In this document: positions 7,542 through 16,028 of the stretch, piece after piece
Position numbering within the stretch: the first letter of the stretch is position 1
How the letters are laid out: each line of letters starts with the position of its first letter
Assembly (NCBI GenBank): GCA_016708125.1
Contig: JADJGF010000001.1
Span: 3,122,001 to 3,186,000 of the forward strand
Direction: 5' to 3'
Length of the DNA: 64,000 bases
Source: Ignavibacteriota bacterium
GTDB lineage: Bacteria; Bacteroidota; Ignavibacteria; Ignavibacteriales; Melioribacteraceae
Program-made: the position numbers and the translations under genes
The notes under the pieces: generated by a model
The model's input: only the letters and a program-made list of their open reading frames with translations
Databases searched by the model: none
Told to the model about the DNA's origin: nothing

Positions 7542-9536
7542 ATGGGAATTAAAAATATAGTTTTCATCATTGTATTTATTGCGGCTTTTGCATTTCTGTA
7601 TTTCAATTTAAAAAGATTAATAAATTATTTAAGCATTGGAAAAAAAGAGAATAGATTCGATAAAGTTCCGGAACGAATTAAAAATGTTTTAAAAGTTGCA
7701 ATTGGTCAAACCAAAATTCTTCGCGAGCCGATTGGCGGAACAGTTCACGTATTAATTTTTTGGGGATTTCTACTTTTTCTTTCTGCCGTTTTGGAATCAA
7801 TTTTGCAAGGATTTTATTCGGAATTTTCACTCAATTTTCTTGGACCAATTTTTTCAATAATCACTTTAACTCAAGATATTTTTGGAGTTCTTGTAATTTT
7901 TGCAGTTTTGTTTGCGTTTTACAGAAGATACATACAGAAAGTAAAAAGGTTGGAACACGGAAAAGAAAGTCTGCTTGATGCAACAATTGTACTTTCGTTA
8001 ATTCTACTTGTTGTAATTTCTATGTTCGGACAAAATTCTGCTCATATTGCAAAAAATAATTTCACTTTATCAAATTGGGAAGTTCGCCCGGTAAGTTTTG
8101 TAATTTCGCAAATTATTTTTCAAACTTCGGAAAATGCAAATATTTGGTATGAAATTTTTTGGTGGATTCACATTTTAACAATTTTCGGATTTATGAATTT
8201 TCTTCCATATTCAAAACATCTGCATGTTTTTGCTTCAATTCCAAACGTATATTTTGAAAAATTGGGAAATAAAAAATTTGAAATTACAAAAATCAATTTG
8301 GAAGATGAAACAATTGAGCAATACGGCGCAGCAGATGTTGATCATTTATCTTGGAAGCAAATGTTTGATGGTTACACTTGTACGGAATGTGGAAGATGCT
8401 CTGATGCTTGTCCCGCGAATACAACCGGAAAATTACTTTCGCCGAGAGAAATTATAATTAATGTAAGAAAGAGAACAGTTGAAAAAGCTCCGTTAATTTT
8501 AGATAAATCGGTAAACGCTGAAGTTATAGAAAAAACATTAATCCATAATTACATAAAACCGGAAGAACTTTGGGCTTGCACAACTTGCGGAGCTTGTGTT
8601 CAAGAATGCCCGGTAACAATTGAACATCTTGATACAATTATTGATATGCGCAGAAATTTAGTTTTGATGGAATCTGAATTTCCGAATGAATTAAATCCCG
8701 TATTTAAAAATTTAGAAACAAATTTTACTCCGTGGGCTTTTAATCACCAAGATAGAGCAAATTGGGCAGAAGGTTTAAATGTTAAAACAATGGCTGAAGA
8801 TCCCAATTGCGAATATTTATTTTGGGTAGGATGCGCCGGAAGTTACGATTCACGTTATCAAAAAGTTACTAAAGCAATTGCCAAATTATTTAATAAAGCC
8901 GGCGTAAATTTTAGAATTTTAGGAACAGAAGAAAAATGCAATGGAGATACAGCCCGCAGATTAGGCAATGAATATTTGGCTCAAATGATGATGCAAGAAA
9001 ATGTTGAAACTTTAAATTCATATAAAGTTAAAAAAATTGTAACGGGTTGTCCGCATTGTTATAATTCATTAAAAATTGAGTATCCTCAGTTCGGCGGAAA
9101 TTTTGAAGTTTATCATCATTCGGAAATTTTAGAAAATTTAATCAGCGATGGAAAAATCAAATTAAAGGAAAATTCGGTAAATTCAAAAATAACTTATCAC
9201 GATTCATGTTATCTTGGCAGATATAATCAAATTTACAATTCTCCGAGAAATTCCTTAAATTCGGTTGCCGGTTTAGAATTATTAGAAATGGATAGAAATA
9301 AAGACAAAGGATTTTGCTGCGGAGCCGGCGGCGGAAGAATGTTTTTGGAAGAAACCGAAGGTACGAAAATTAATGTAAACAGAACGGAAGAAGCAATTTC
9401 AACCGGCGCAGAAACTGTAGCTTCGGCTTGCCCGTTTTGTATGACAATGTTAACGGATGGCGTAAAAGCCTTTGAAAAACAAGAAGAAATAAATGTAAAA
9501 GATATTGCGGAAATTATTTTAGAAAATTCTATTTAA
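7542..9536 (+). CDS. Membrane-bound iron-sulfur oxidoreductase (NarI-like + 2[4Fe-4S] + two CCG domains)
   Basis: A 664-aa electron-transfer protein of the HdrD/GlpC-like type fused to a membrane domain. About the first 240 residues hold several hydrophobic helices resembling the cytochrome b-type gamma subunit of nitrate reductase. Two [4Fe-4S] ferredoxin motifs follow: CTECGRCSDACPA from about C280 and CTTCGACVQECPV from about C346. The C-terminal half has two cysteine-rich CCG domains (WVGCAGSYDSRY; HDSCYLGRYN; GFCCGAGGG; ACPFCMTML). Relatives pass electrons between soluble carriers, often electron-transfer flavoprotein, and membrane quinone. No ETF genes are visible here, so the donor is inferred only by family. 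Confidence 0.88.
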   Translation: MGIKNIVFIIVFIAAFAFLYFNLKRLINYLSIGKKENRFDKVPERIKNVLKVAIGQTKILREPIGGTVHVLIFWGFLLFLSAVLESILQGFYSEFSLNFLGPIFSIITLTQDIFGVLVIFAVLFAFYRRYIQKVKRLEHGKESLLDATIVLSLILLVVISMFGQNSAHIAKNNFTLSNWEVRPVSFVISQIIFQTSENANIWYEIFWWIHILTIFGFMNFLPYSKHLHVFASIPNVYFEKLGNKKFEITKINLEDETIEQYGAADVDHLSWKQMFDGYTCTECGRCSDACPANTTGKLLSPREIIINVRKRTVEKAPLILDKSVNAEVIEKTLIHNYIKPEELWACTTCGACVQECPVTIEHLDTIIDMRRNLVLMESEFPNELNPVFKNLETNFTPWAFNHQDRANWAEGLNVKTMAEDPNCEYLFWVGCAGSYDSRYQKVTKAIAKLFNKAGVNFRILGTEEKCNGDTARRLGNEYLAQMMMQENVETLNSYKVKKIVTGCPHCYNSLKIEYPQFGGNFEVYHHSEILENLISDGKIKLKENSVNSKITYHDSCYLGRYNQIYNSPRNSLNSVAGLELLEMDRNKDKGFCCGAGGGRMFLEETEGTKINVNRTEEAISTGAETVASACPFCMTMLTDGVKAFEKQEEINVKDIAEIILENSI

Positions 9537-9567
9537 TATATTATTAACCAAATAAAAGGAGAACAAA

Positions 9568-9753
9568 ATGAGCGATAAGTACACACAACTAGTAGAATTT
9601 GTTAAAAATATGGAAACAGATGTTGAAAAATTTTATGTAAAAGGACAATCAGCAGCTGGAACCAGAGTTCGTAAAGCTTTAAGCGAATTAAAGAAAATGG
9701 CTCAAGATATGAGAAATGAAGTTCAATCAAAAAAAATTGAAAAGAAAGCTTAA
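9568..9753 (+). CDS. Histone H1/Hc1-like nucleoid protein
   Basis: A 61-aa lysine-rich helical protein preceded by a good ribosome site (AAAGGAG). The core EKFYVKGQSAAGTRVRKALSE resembles the short Hc1/histone H1-like proteins common in Bacteroidota, which bind DNA without sequence specificity. The lysine-rich tail (QSKKIEKKA) is much shorter than in chlamydial Hc1. It lies 31 bases after the Fe-S oxidoreductase gene and before a strong terminator. The role in nucleoid compaction is inferred from the family. Confidence 0.8.
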   Translation: MSDKYTQLVEFVKNMETDVEKFYVKGQSAAGTRVRKALSELKKMAQDMRNEVQSKKIEKKA

Positions 9754-9786
9754 TTCTTTTTTATTTTAATAAGGAACAATTTATTG

Positions 9787-9822
9787 AGGCTGTTTATTTT
9801 GTAATGGACAGCCTTATTTTTT
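9787..9822 (+). terminator. Rho-independent terminator
   Basis: Arms AGGCTG (9787-9792) and CAGCCT (9809-9814) are followed by TATTTTTT. It closes the transcription unit of the Hc1-like gene and lies immediately before the ATG of the CapA-like gene. Confidence 0.75.
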
Positions 9823-9825
9823 AAT

Positions 9826-10995
9826 ATGAAAATGAAATATATTCTGCTACCAACTTTTTTATTATCACTTTTTTATTGGGTTTTAAATCCAAGTTTTATT
9901 GAACATGAAACCGTAAAAGTTGAGGAAAAAATTGATTCAACCGTTACTGTTACATTTTCATGTGTTGGTGATATTATGTGTCACTCAACCCAATTTAATT
10001 CTGCAAAAGTTGAAAAGGATAGTTTCGATTTCAAACCGATGTTTAATTTTGTTAAAGATTATCTTGTCCAGAAAGATATTTTATTCGGAAATTTAGAAAC
10101 AGTTCTTGCCGGAAATACAAAAAATTATTCCGGTTACCCATTTTTTAACACGCCGAACGAATTAGCTGAAGCATTAAAATTTACCGGATTTGATTTTTTA
10201 TTTACAGCAAATAATCATGCAAACGATCAAGGAATTGATGGAGTTAAAAGAACAATAGAAGTTTTGAAAAAAGTTAATATTGTTTCAATTGGAACTTCAA
10301 TTCCCGAAGATTCCGTAGAAACTTATAATTTGTTTGTTAGAAAAGGTTTAAGATTTGGAATACTTTCTTACACTTACGGAAGCAATAATAAAAGCGCAAA
10401 AACTTTTCCACAAAAATTTATTAATCATATAGATACTTTAAAAATTAAAAATGATATAAAAAATCTCAAAAATAAAAATGCCGATTTGATAATTGTTTAT
10501 TTTCACTTCGGAAACGAGTACGCTAAGAAAGTTAGCTCTTACCAAAGAAAAATTACAAACCAAACTGTTAAATATGGCGCCGATGTAATTCTTGCAAGCC
10601 ATCCGCATGTTGTTCAGCAATTTGAAAAATTTAAAACAAATAACTCAAATTTGGATAGCGCAATTGTAACTTTTTCTTTAGGAAATTTTATCTCAAATCA
10701 GCGATGGAGATATTCTGACGGCGGATTAATTTTTAATTTCGATATTACTAAAAATATTTTTACGGATTCTGTTTATGTTTCAAATATTAATTTTTTACCA
10801 ATTTGGATTTTCAAGGGAAAAATTGATGGCAAAAAAGAATATCGAATTCTTCCTTCGCAAAATTTTAATGATACAACAAACTTTAGTTTTTTAACTTCTG
10901 CAGATGTTGACAGCATGAAAAGATCTTATTATGATAATGTAAAATTATTTTTATCAAAAAATAATTCGGCAAAAATTGATACGTTGAAATTTTAA
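9826..10995 (+). CDS. CapA family protein (poly-gamma-glutamate synthesis type, metallophosphatase fold)
   Basis: A 389-aa exported or membrane-anchored protein: one hydrophobic segment spans about residues 4-22 and the rest is soluble. The PGA_cap domain shows the expected metal-binding tracts in order: SCVGDIMCHS, FGNLETVLAG, FTANNHANDQG, IVYFHFGNEY, LASHPHVVQ and FSLGNFISNQ. In Bacillus, CapA belongs to poly-gamma-glutamate capsule machinery; outside that setting its job is unclear. No capB/capC homologue is nearby, so capsule synthesis is not implied. It is followed after one base by the MFS gene. Confidence 0.85.
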   Translation: MKMKYILLPTFLLSLFYWVLNPSFIEHETVKVEEKIDSTVTVTFSCVGDIMCHSTQFNSAKVEKDSFDFKPMFNFVKDYLVQKDILFGNLETVLAGNTKNYSGYPFFNTPNELAEALKFTGFDFLFTANNHANDQGIDGVKRTIEVLKKVNIVSIGTSIPEDSVETYNLFVRKGLRFGILSYTYGSNNKSAKTFPQKFINHIDTLKIKNDIKNLKNKNADLIIVYFHFGNEYAKKVSSYQRKITNQTVKYGADVILASHPHVVQQFEKFKTNNSNLDSAIVTFSLGNFISNQRWRYSDGGLIFNFDITKNIFTDSVYVSNINFLPIWIFKGKIDGKKEYRILPSQNFNDTTNFSFLTSADVDSMKRSYYDNVKLFLSKNNSAKIDTLKF

Positions 10996-10996
10996 T

Positions 10997-12181
10997 ATGA
11001 ATAAAAAAACTTCACTCACAATTATATTTATTACGGTTTTTATTGATCTTCTGGGATTTGGATTACTCATTCCAATTTTGCCAACATTTGCAAGTAAAGT
11101 ACTTTTTATTTCAGATTTTGAAATTGGAATTCTTGTTGCCGCATTTTCGTTTATGCAATTTATTTTTAATCCAATTGTCGGAAATTACTCGGATACAATT
11201 GGAAGACGGCCAATAATTTTAGCATCACTTTTATTGACTGCAATTTCATATATAATTTTCAGTTTTTCGCATTCCTTTTTAATGCTTTTAATTTCAAGAA
11301 TTATTGCCGGACTTGGCGGAAGCAATATTTCTGCGGCTCAAGCTTACATTGCCGATATTACCGAAACAAAAGATAGAACAAAAGGAATGGGAATTATCGG
11401 CACAGCATTTGCTTTAGGATTTGTATTTGGACCAATGCTGGGTGGCTTTTTAGCGCATTATGGTTATGAAGTTGTCGGATATGTTGCTGCCGGTTTTTCA
11501 TTTATTGCATTTATATTTGCAGTTTTCTTTTTAAAAGAATCCCTTGTTAAAAATAAAATTGAGACTCAAAAAAGACAAAGATTAATATCAATAAATATTT
11601 TTCAAGAATTATTTGCTCAAAAAAGATTGGCATTTTTTGTAATGATTTATTTTGTAATTGTTTTTTCAATGGCAAATATTTACGGAACTTTTGCACTTTT
11701 AGGATACAAAGTTTACAATTTAAATGATAGACAAATTGGTTTGTTATATACAATTATGGGATTAGCAAGCGCCTTTGTGCAAAGCGGTTTGCTAAGATAT
11801 TTGTTAAAACATTTTAAAGATGAAACATTGCTTCTTGTAAGTATGATTTTTATGATTATAGGAATTGGAGGTTTACCTTTTGGATACAACTTTTTGGGAG
11901 TTGCAATAATTTCTGCAATTTCATCTTTTGGAACGGGAAGTTTACAGCCAATAATTTTAGGATTAATTTCCAAAGAAATTAATCAAGAAAAACAAGGAAG
12001 ATTATTAGGATTGAATCAATCAATATCAGCAATGGCAAGAGTATTAGGTCCAATTTGGGGTGGATTTGCATTCGATTATTTAGGTTATGAATTTCCATTT
12101 TTAACGGGAGCAATTTTTACATTTATTACATTAATAATTTCATTTTATTTTATGAAATCAAAAAAATATAAAGTCTATTAA
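10997..12181 (+). CDS. MFS transporter, DHA1/TetA-like family
   Basis: A 394-aa transporter with about 12 membrane helices. The cytoplasmic loop 2-3 signature of drug:H+ antiporters is visible as GNYSDTIGRRPIIL, and helix 5 carries a GFVFGPMLGGFLA motif typical of the 12-helix exporter group. Layout and length fit TetA/Bcr-like efflux pumps. The substrate cannot be read from the sequence. It starts one base after the CapA-like gene and ends one base before dus, so the three are probably co-transcribed. Confidence 0.87.
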   Translation: MNKKTSLTIIFITVFIDLLGFGLLIPILPTFASKVLFISDFEIGILVAAFSFMQFIFNPIVGNYSDTIGRRPIILASLLLTAISYIIFSFSHSFLMLLISRIIAGLGGSNISAAQAYIADITETKDRTKGMGIIGTAFALGFVFGPMLGGFLAHYGYEVVGYVAAGFSFIAFIFAVFFLKESLVKNKIETQKRQRLISINIFQELFAQKRLAFFVMIYFVIVFSMANIYGTFALLGYKVYNLNDRQIGLLYTIMGLASAFVQSGLLRYLLKHFKDETLLLVSMIFMIIGIGGLPFGYNFLGVAIISAISSFGTGSLQPIILGLISKEINQEKQGRLLGLNQSISAMARVLGPIWGGFAFDYLGYEFPFLTGAIFTFITLIISFYFMKSKKYKVY

Positions 12182-12182
12182 A

Positions 12183-13169
12183 ATGTTTAAAGTTGGAAAA
12201 ATAGAAATAAAAAATCCTTTACTACTTGCACCAATGGAAGATGTAACAAGTATTGCTTTTAGAAAATTATGCAAAGAAATGGGTGCCGATATTGTTTATA
12301 CAGAATTTGTAAATTCCGATGGGTTGATTAGAGACAATAAAAAAACACATGAGAAATTAAAAATTACAAACGAAGAAAGACCGGTTGGAATTCAAATTTA
12401 CGGCGGTGAAATAAATGCAATGCGTGAAGCTGCAAAAATTGCAGAACAAGAAAATCCGGAAATAATTGATATAAATGCCGGATGCTGGGTAAAAAAAGTT
12501 GCAAACCGCGGAGCCGGTGCAGGTTTACTTAAAGATCCACCGTATATGCAAAAAATGGCAAAGGAAATCGTGGATGCTGTTAAAATTCCGGTTACGGTTA
12601 AAACAAGATTGGGCTGGGATGAAAATTCAATTGAGATTCTTGATGTTGCAAAACGGCTTGAAGATGTTGGTGTTCAAGCATTGACAATTCATTGCAGAAC
12701 AAGAGTTCAAGGTCACGATGGCGAACCGGCTTGGCATTGGATTCCAAAAATTAAAGAAGTAGTAAAAATTCCCGTTGTTGTAAATGGTGGAATAATGTCG
12801 GCAGAAGATGCATTAAAAGCAAAAGAAATTACTAACGCTGATGGATTTATGATTGCTCGCGGAGCAATAAATCATCCATGGATATTTAGAGAAATTAAAG
12901 AAATTTTTGAAAATGGTTTTGTATCAAAAATTGTAGATGTTGAAGAAAGGATTTCAACTGCACTTCGCCACTTAAAATATGAAATCACAATTAGTGAAAA
13001 AGCAATTATTCCATTTAGAAAATATTATTCGGGATATTTGAAAGGTCTTTACGGTGCTTCAAAAATTAAGCAGCAAATTATGCAGCTTGAAGAATACAAT
13101 TCTATTGAAGAACTTTTATTAAATTATAAAGAACATTTATTAAAGCATCAAGAATTAGAAGAAAATTAA
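12183..13169 (+). CDS. dus: tRNA-dihydrouridine synthase (Dus family, DusB-like)
   Basis: A 328-aa FMN enzyme that reduces uridine to dihydrouridine in the tRNA D-loop. The TIM-barrel start LLLAPMEDVTSIAFRKL, the catalytic-Cys region INAGCWVKKVANRGAG, the phosphate-binding tract VNGGIMSAEDA and GFMIARGAINHPWIF all match DusB-type enzymes. After the catalytic Cys there is Trp instead of the usual Pro (GCW rather than GCP). The C-terminal helical domain is complete. The start is one base after the MFS stop. Confidence 0.92.
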   Translation: MFKVGKIEIKNPLLLAPMEDVTSIAFRKLCKEMGADIVYTEFVNSDGLIRDNKKTHEKLKITNEERPVGIQIYGGEINAMREAAKIAEQENPEIIDINAGCWVKKVANRGAGAGLLKDPPYMQKMAKEIVDAVKIPVTVKTRLGWDENSIEILDVAKRLEDVGVQALTIHCRTRVQGHDGEPAWHWIPKIKEVVKIPVVVNGGIMSAEDALKAKEITNADGFMIARGAINHPWIFREIKEIFENGFVSKIVDVEERISTALRHLKYEITISEKAIIPFRKYYSGYLKGLYGASKIKQQIMQLEEYNSIEELLLNYKEHLLKHQELEEN

Positions 13170-13174
13170 TCTTT

Positions 13175-13207
13175 AAACCTCCAAGGTTTTTAAAAACTCG
13201 AAGGTTT
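13175..13207. repeat. Imperfect inverted repeat of the AAACCT...AGGTTT type
   Basis: A short imperfect hairpin (AAACCTCCAAGG, then CGAAGGTTT) lies between dus and the PAP2 gene. It resembles the dispersed intergenic elements pairing AAACCTTCGAGG with its complement that I recall from many Bacteroidota genomes. Only one copy is in this window, so its repetitive nature cannot be shown here. Confidence 0.4.
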
Positions 13208-13222
13208 CTACACCAAAAAATA

Positions 13223-13795
13223 ATGCACTTAAAAAATATTGCAAAAATCATTTCATATTTATTTGTCCCGCCAATATTAAATTTTATAATATTCGTCAAC
13301 TATTCAATTTATTTTGAGTCAGATTTTAAGTTATGGATTTCAATAATAATTTCATTTCTATTTGGACTATCAATTCCAATTTTTACTTTTATTTATTTCC
13401 GTAAAAAAGGTAAAATCATAAATGATGATGCAACAATAAAAGAGGAAAGAACCGTTCCTTACATTTATGCAATTTTGTTTACAATTTTTGGAGTTATTCT
13501 TTCGGGAATTTTCAAACTAAATGAATCAATTATAATGTTATGGATGATTTATTTAATTTGCAGCATATTAATATTAAACGTAAACAGATTTTGGAAAATT
13601 AGCGCACACTCAATGGGAGCCGGAATTCCGTTGGGTGCTTCACTTTTTATAAATAATTTTTATTTTTTTTTGGCAGTAATAATATTTGTTGGATGGTCAA
13701 GATTTTATCTTAAAGTTCATACAATTCCGCAAATAATTTCTGGTGGAATTGTTGGAATTTCAGCTTCATATTTATTATTAAAATTTTGTCTTTAA
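13223..13795 (+). CDS. PAP2-family membrane phosphatase-like protein
   Basis: A 190-aa integral membrane protein with about six helices. The three PAP2 motifs are recognisable but divergent: KEERTVPY for KxxxxxxRP, SAHSMGAGIP for PSGH, and SRFYLKVHTIPQ for SRxxxxxHxxxD, with Gln in place of the final Asp. The His and Arg positions needed for catalysis are kept. Relatives dephosphorylate lipid phosphates such as undecaprenyl pyrophosphate or phosphatidic acid; the substrate here is unknown. Confidence 0.7.
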   Translation: MHLKNIAKIISYLFVPPILNFIIFVNYSIYFESDFKLWISIIISFLFGLSIPIFTFIYFRKKGKIINDDATIKEERTVPYIYAILFTIFGVILSGIFKLNESIIMLWMIYLICSILILNVNRFWKISAHSMGAGIPLGASLFINNFYFFLAVIIFVGWSRFYLKVHTIPQIISGGIVGISASYLLLKFCL

Positions 13796-13840
13796 AATTA
13801 ATTTATTCAAAATTTAGTTTTAAATATTTTAGGAGTTTTT

Positions 13841-14353
13841 ATGGAATTAGAAAAATTAATTAGAGATGTACCAAATTTTCCTAAAGCGGGAATTATCTTC
13901 AAAGATATTACAACATTGTTAAAAGACAAAGAGGCATTTCAAATTACTTTAAATCTTTTATACGATTTATCAAAAGATAAAGGAATTACAAAAGTTGTGG
14001 GAATTGAATCTCGCGGATTTATTTTTGGCGGTGCACTTGCAAATAAATTAAATGCCGGATTTGTTCCGATAAGAAAGCCGGGAAAACTTCCCGCAGAAAA
14101 AATTAATGAAAAATATTCGCTTGAATATGGAACCGATTCAATTGAAATTCATAAAGATGCTTTAGATAAAAATGATATTGTTTTATTGCATGATGATCTT
14201 TTGGCAACCGGTGGAACAATGAAAGCTGCGTGCAGTTTGGTTGAAAGACTTGGTGCCAAAGTTGAACAAATTTCTTTTATAATTGAATTAGATTTTTTAA
14301 ATGGAAGAGATTTATTAAAAAACTATGATGTAAATTCTTTAATTCATTATTGA
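13841..14353 (+). CDS. apt: Adenine phosphoribosyltransferase
   Basis: A 170-aa cytosolic salvage enzyme making AMP from adenine and PRPP. The N-terminal IRDVPNFPKAGIIFKDIT and the PRPP-binding loop VLLHDDLLATGGTMKAA are diagnostic, and GIESRGFIFGGALA is the usual substrate-pocket tract. Length is normal. A ribosome site TAGGAG precedes the ATG. The end is followed by a 171-base gap holding a repeat element. Confidence 0.96.
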   Translation: MELEKLIRDVPNFPKAGIIFKDITTLLKDKEAFQITLNLLYDLSKDKGITKVVGIESRGFIFGGALANKLNAGFVPIRKPGKLPAEKINEKYSLEYGTDSIEIHKDALDKNDIVLLHDDLLATGGTMKAACSLVERLGAKVEQISFIIELDFLNGRDLLKNYDVNSLIHY

Positions 14354-14384
14354 AAAATATTTCAAATTAAAAATTTCTGATTTT

Positions 14385-14410
14385 GTCATGCTGAACTTGT
14401 TTCAGCATCT
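14385..14410. repeat. Short dispersed-type hairpin repeat (ATGCTGAA-CTTGT-TTCAGCAT)
   Basis: Perfect 8-bp arms ATGCTGAA (14388-14395) and TTCAGCAT (14401-14408) enclose CTTGT. The form GTCATGCTGAACTTG-TTTCAGCATCT closely resembles an intergenic element I recall as very common in Bacteroidota and neighbouring phyla. It sits in the otherwise featureless gap between apt and the CPBP gene. Only one copy is seen here. Confidence 0.5.
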
Positions 14411-14524
14411 AAAAATTGATTTTAAAATAAACTTGCCAGTTGCAAGCGGGTTCAAAATGAAGTTGATTTTATTTACTTAAATAAAAATCCAGCGGAATTA
14501 TCAATCATTTGTAAAAATAATTTT

Positions 14525-15253
14525 ATGAAAAAAACAATTATTGATGAATTTCTTATCATAAAAAATGAATTCAAAATACTAGATAAAAAAGTTGTTACAA
14601 TATTTCTAAGTTCAATATTTCTGTTTACAATAAGCTGGTATTTTTCAACACCAAAATTTTTTACTCAACAATTTCAATTCTACAAAAATGATTTTCCTTC
14701 CAACGAAATTTACTCATTTATGTTTTGGTTTTTGTTGGATACAATACTTTTTTTAATTATTCCCATTCTTATCATAAAATATATTTTCAAAGAAGATTTA
14801 ATTAAATATGGATTAACACTCAAAAATTTTTCAATTGGGTTTAAAATTTCCGGAATATCAATTCTAGTTTTTATTCCCATAATATTTTTACTTTCGCAAT
14901 CAGAAAATTTTGTTGAATATTTTCCGCTTATGCAAAGTGCGAAAGATGATATCTTAATTTTCATTATTTATGAAATTGGATTTATCATATTTATTTTTTC
15001 GTGGGAATTTATTTTCCGAGGATTTTTACTTTTTGGATTAGAAGAAAAATTCGGAATTTACTCAATATTTATTCAAATAATTCCGTTTGTAATTTTGCAT
15101 AATGGAAAACCTTTTATAGAAACTTTTGCATCAATTTTTGGCGGAATATTTTTAGGATATTTAGCATTAAGATTTCGATCAATCTGGTATGGATTTTTAA
15201 TCCACAGTTTTATTTTAATTTCTCTTGATATATTATCTTTTCTGATGAATTGA
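14525..15253 (+). CDS. CPBP-family intramembrane metalloprotease-like protein
   Basis: A 242-aa polytopic membrane protein with about seven to eight helices. The CPBP (Abi) signature is recognisable: motif 1 as SWEFIFRGFLLFGL (E..R kept, first Glu of EExxxR replaced by Trp), motif 2 around the His in VILHNG, and motif 3 GIFLGYLALRFRSIWYGFLIHSF. Relatives act as type II CAAX prenyl proteases or in bacteriocin self-immunity. The role here is unknown. It stands alone between apt and pdxJ. Confidence 0.75.
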   Translation: MKKTIIDEFLIIKNEFKILDKKVVTIFLSSIFLFTISWYFSTPKFFTQQFQFYKNDFPSNEIYSFMFWFLLDTILFLIIPILIIKYIFKEDLIKYGLTLKNFSIGFKISGISILVFIPIIFLLSQSENFVEYFPLMQSAKDDILIFIIYEIGFIIFIFSWEFIFRGFLLFGLEEKFGIYSIFIQIIPFVILHNGKPFIETFASIFGGIFLGYLALRFRSIWYGFLIHSFILISLDILSFLMN

Positions 15254-15310
15254 TTTAAAAAAAATTTGTAACTTTTGGTAACTAAATTGAAAAATTAAAA
15301 GGCTGCAATT

Positions 15311-16027
15311 ATGAAATTTTCGTTAAATGTTGATCATGTTGCATTTCTAAGAAATGCCCGCGGTGAAGAAAATCCTGATCCGGTAACTTATGCTTTAATG
15401 GCTGAATTATATGGCGTTGATGGAATTGTAGTTCACCTTCGTGAAGATCGTCGACATATAAATGAACGCGATTTAAGATTGATGAGAGAGCAACTAAAAA
15501 CAAAACTCGATCTTGAAATGGCAGCGGTAAAAGAAATAATTGATATTGCCTGTGATGTTCAGCCGGATTTGGTTACGCTCGTCCCGGAAAAAAGACAAGA
15601 ACTTACAACCGAAGGCGGATTAAATATTATTGATAATATTGACTTAATTAGAAATACAATTGATCGTTTGCACGAAGTTGATATTCCGGTTTCACTTTTT
15701 GTTGAACCGGATTTAAATCAAATTGATGCAGCTTCAGAAATTAGTGCTGATGTAATAGAAATTCATACCGGAACTTACGCAAACTCAAAAGTTGAAGAAG
15801 ATATTTTTGATGAACTGGAAAGAATTAGGCAAGCCGCAAAACATGCAAAAAAATTAGGACTCGGAGTAAATGCCGGTCACGGTTTGAATTATTACAATAT
15901 GAAAGAATTTATGCTGATTGAAAATATAGATGAAGTTAGTATTGGGCAAGCTGTAATCGCCCGTTCAATATTTGTTGGAATTGAACAAGCGATAAAAGAA
16001 ATGTTATCACTTATTGATAAAAAATAA
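15311..16027 (+). CDS. pdxJ: Pyridoxine 5'-phosphate synthase
   Basis: A 238-aa TIM-barrel enzyme condensing 1-deoxyxylulose 5-phosphate with 3-amino-2-oxopropyl phosphate in the DXP-dependent vitamin B6 pathway. The conserved start LNVDHVAFLRNARGEENPDP, GIVVHLREDRRHI, TLVPEKRQELTTEGG, GLGVNAGHGLNY and SIGQAVIARSIFVG are all present. Length is normal. No other B6 gene is in the window. The downstream TIGR02757 gene begins essentially at its stop codon. Confidence 0.97.
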   Translation: MKFSLNVDHVAFLRNARGEENPDPVTYALMAELYGVDGIVVHLREDRRHINERDLRLMREQLKTKLDLEMAAVKEIIDIACDVQPDLVTLVPEKRQELTTEGGLNIIDNIDLIRNTIDRLHEVDIPVSLFVEPDLNQIDAASEISADVIEIHTGTYANSKVEEDIFDELERIRQAAKHAKKLGLGVNAGHGLNYYNMKEFMLIENIDEVSIGQAVIARSIFVGIEQAIKEMLSLIDKK

Positions 16028-16028
16028 A

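Noticed and set aside
9826..10995. Capsule (poly-gamma-glutamate) synthesis locus
   Set aside because: Only the CapA-like protein is present; no capB or capC homologue is nearby, and lone CapA-fold proteins are widespread.
14525..15253. Bacteriocin immunity system based on the CPBP protein
   Set aside because: No precursor peptide, export gene or regulator accompanies it; it stands alone between apt and pdxJ.
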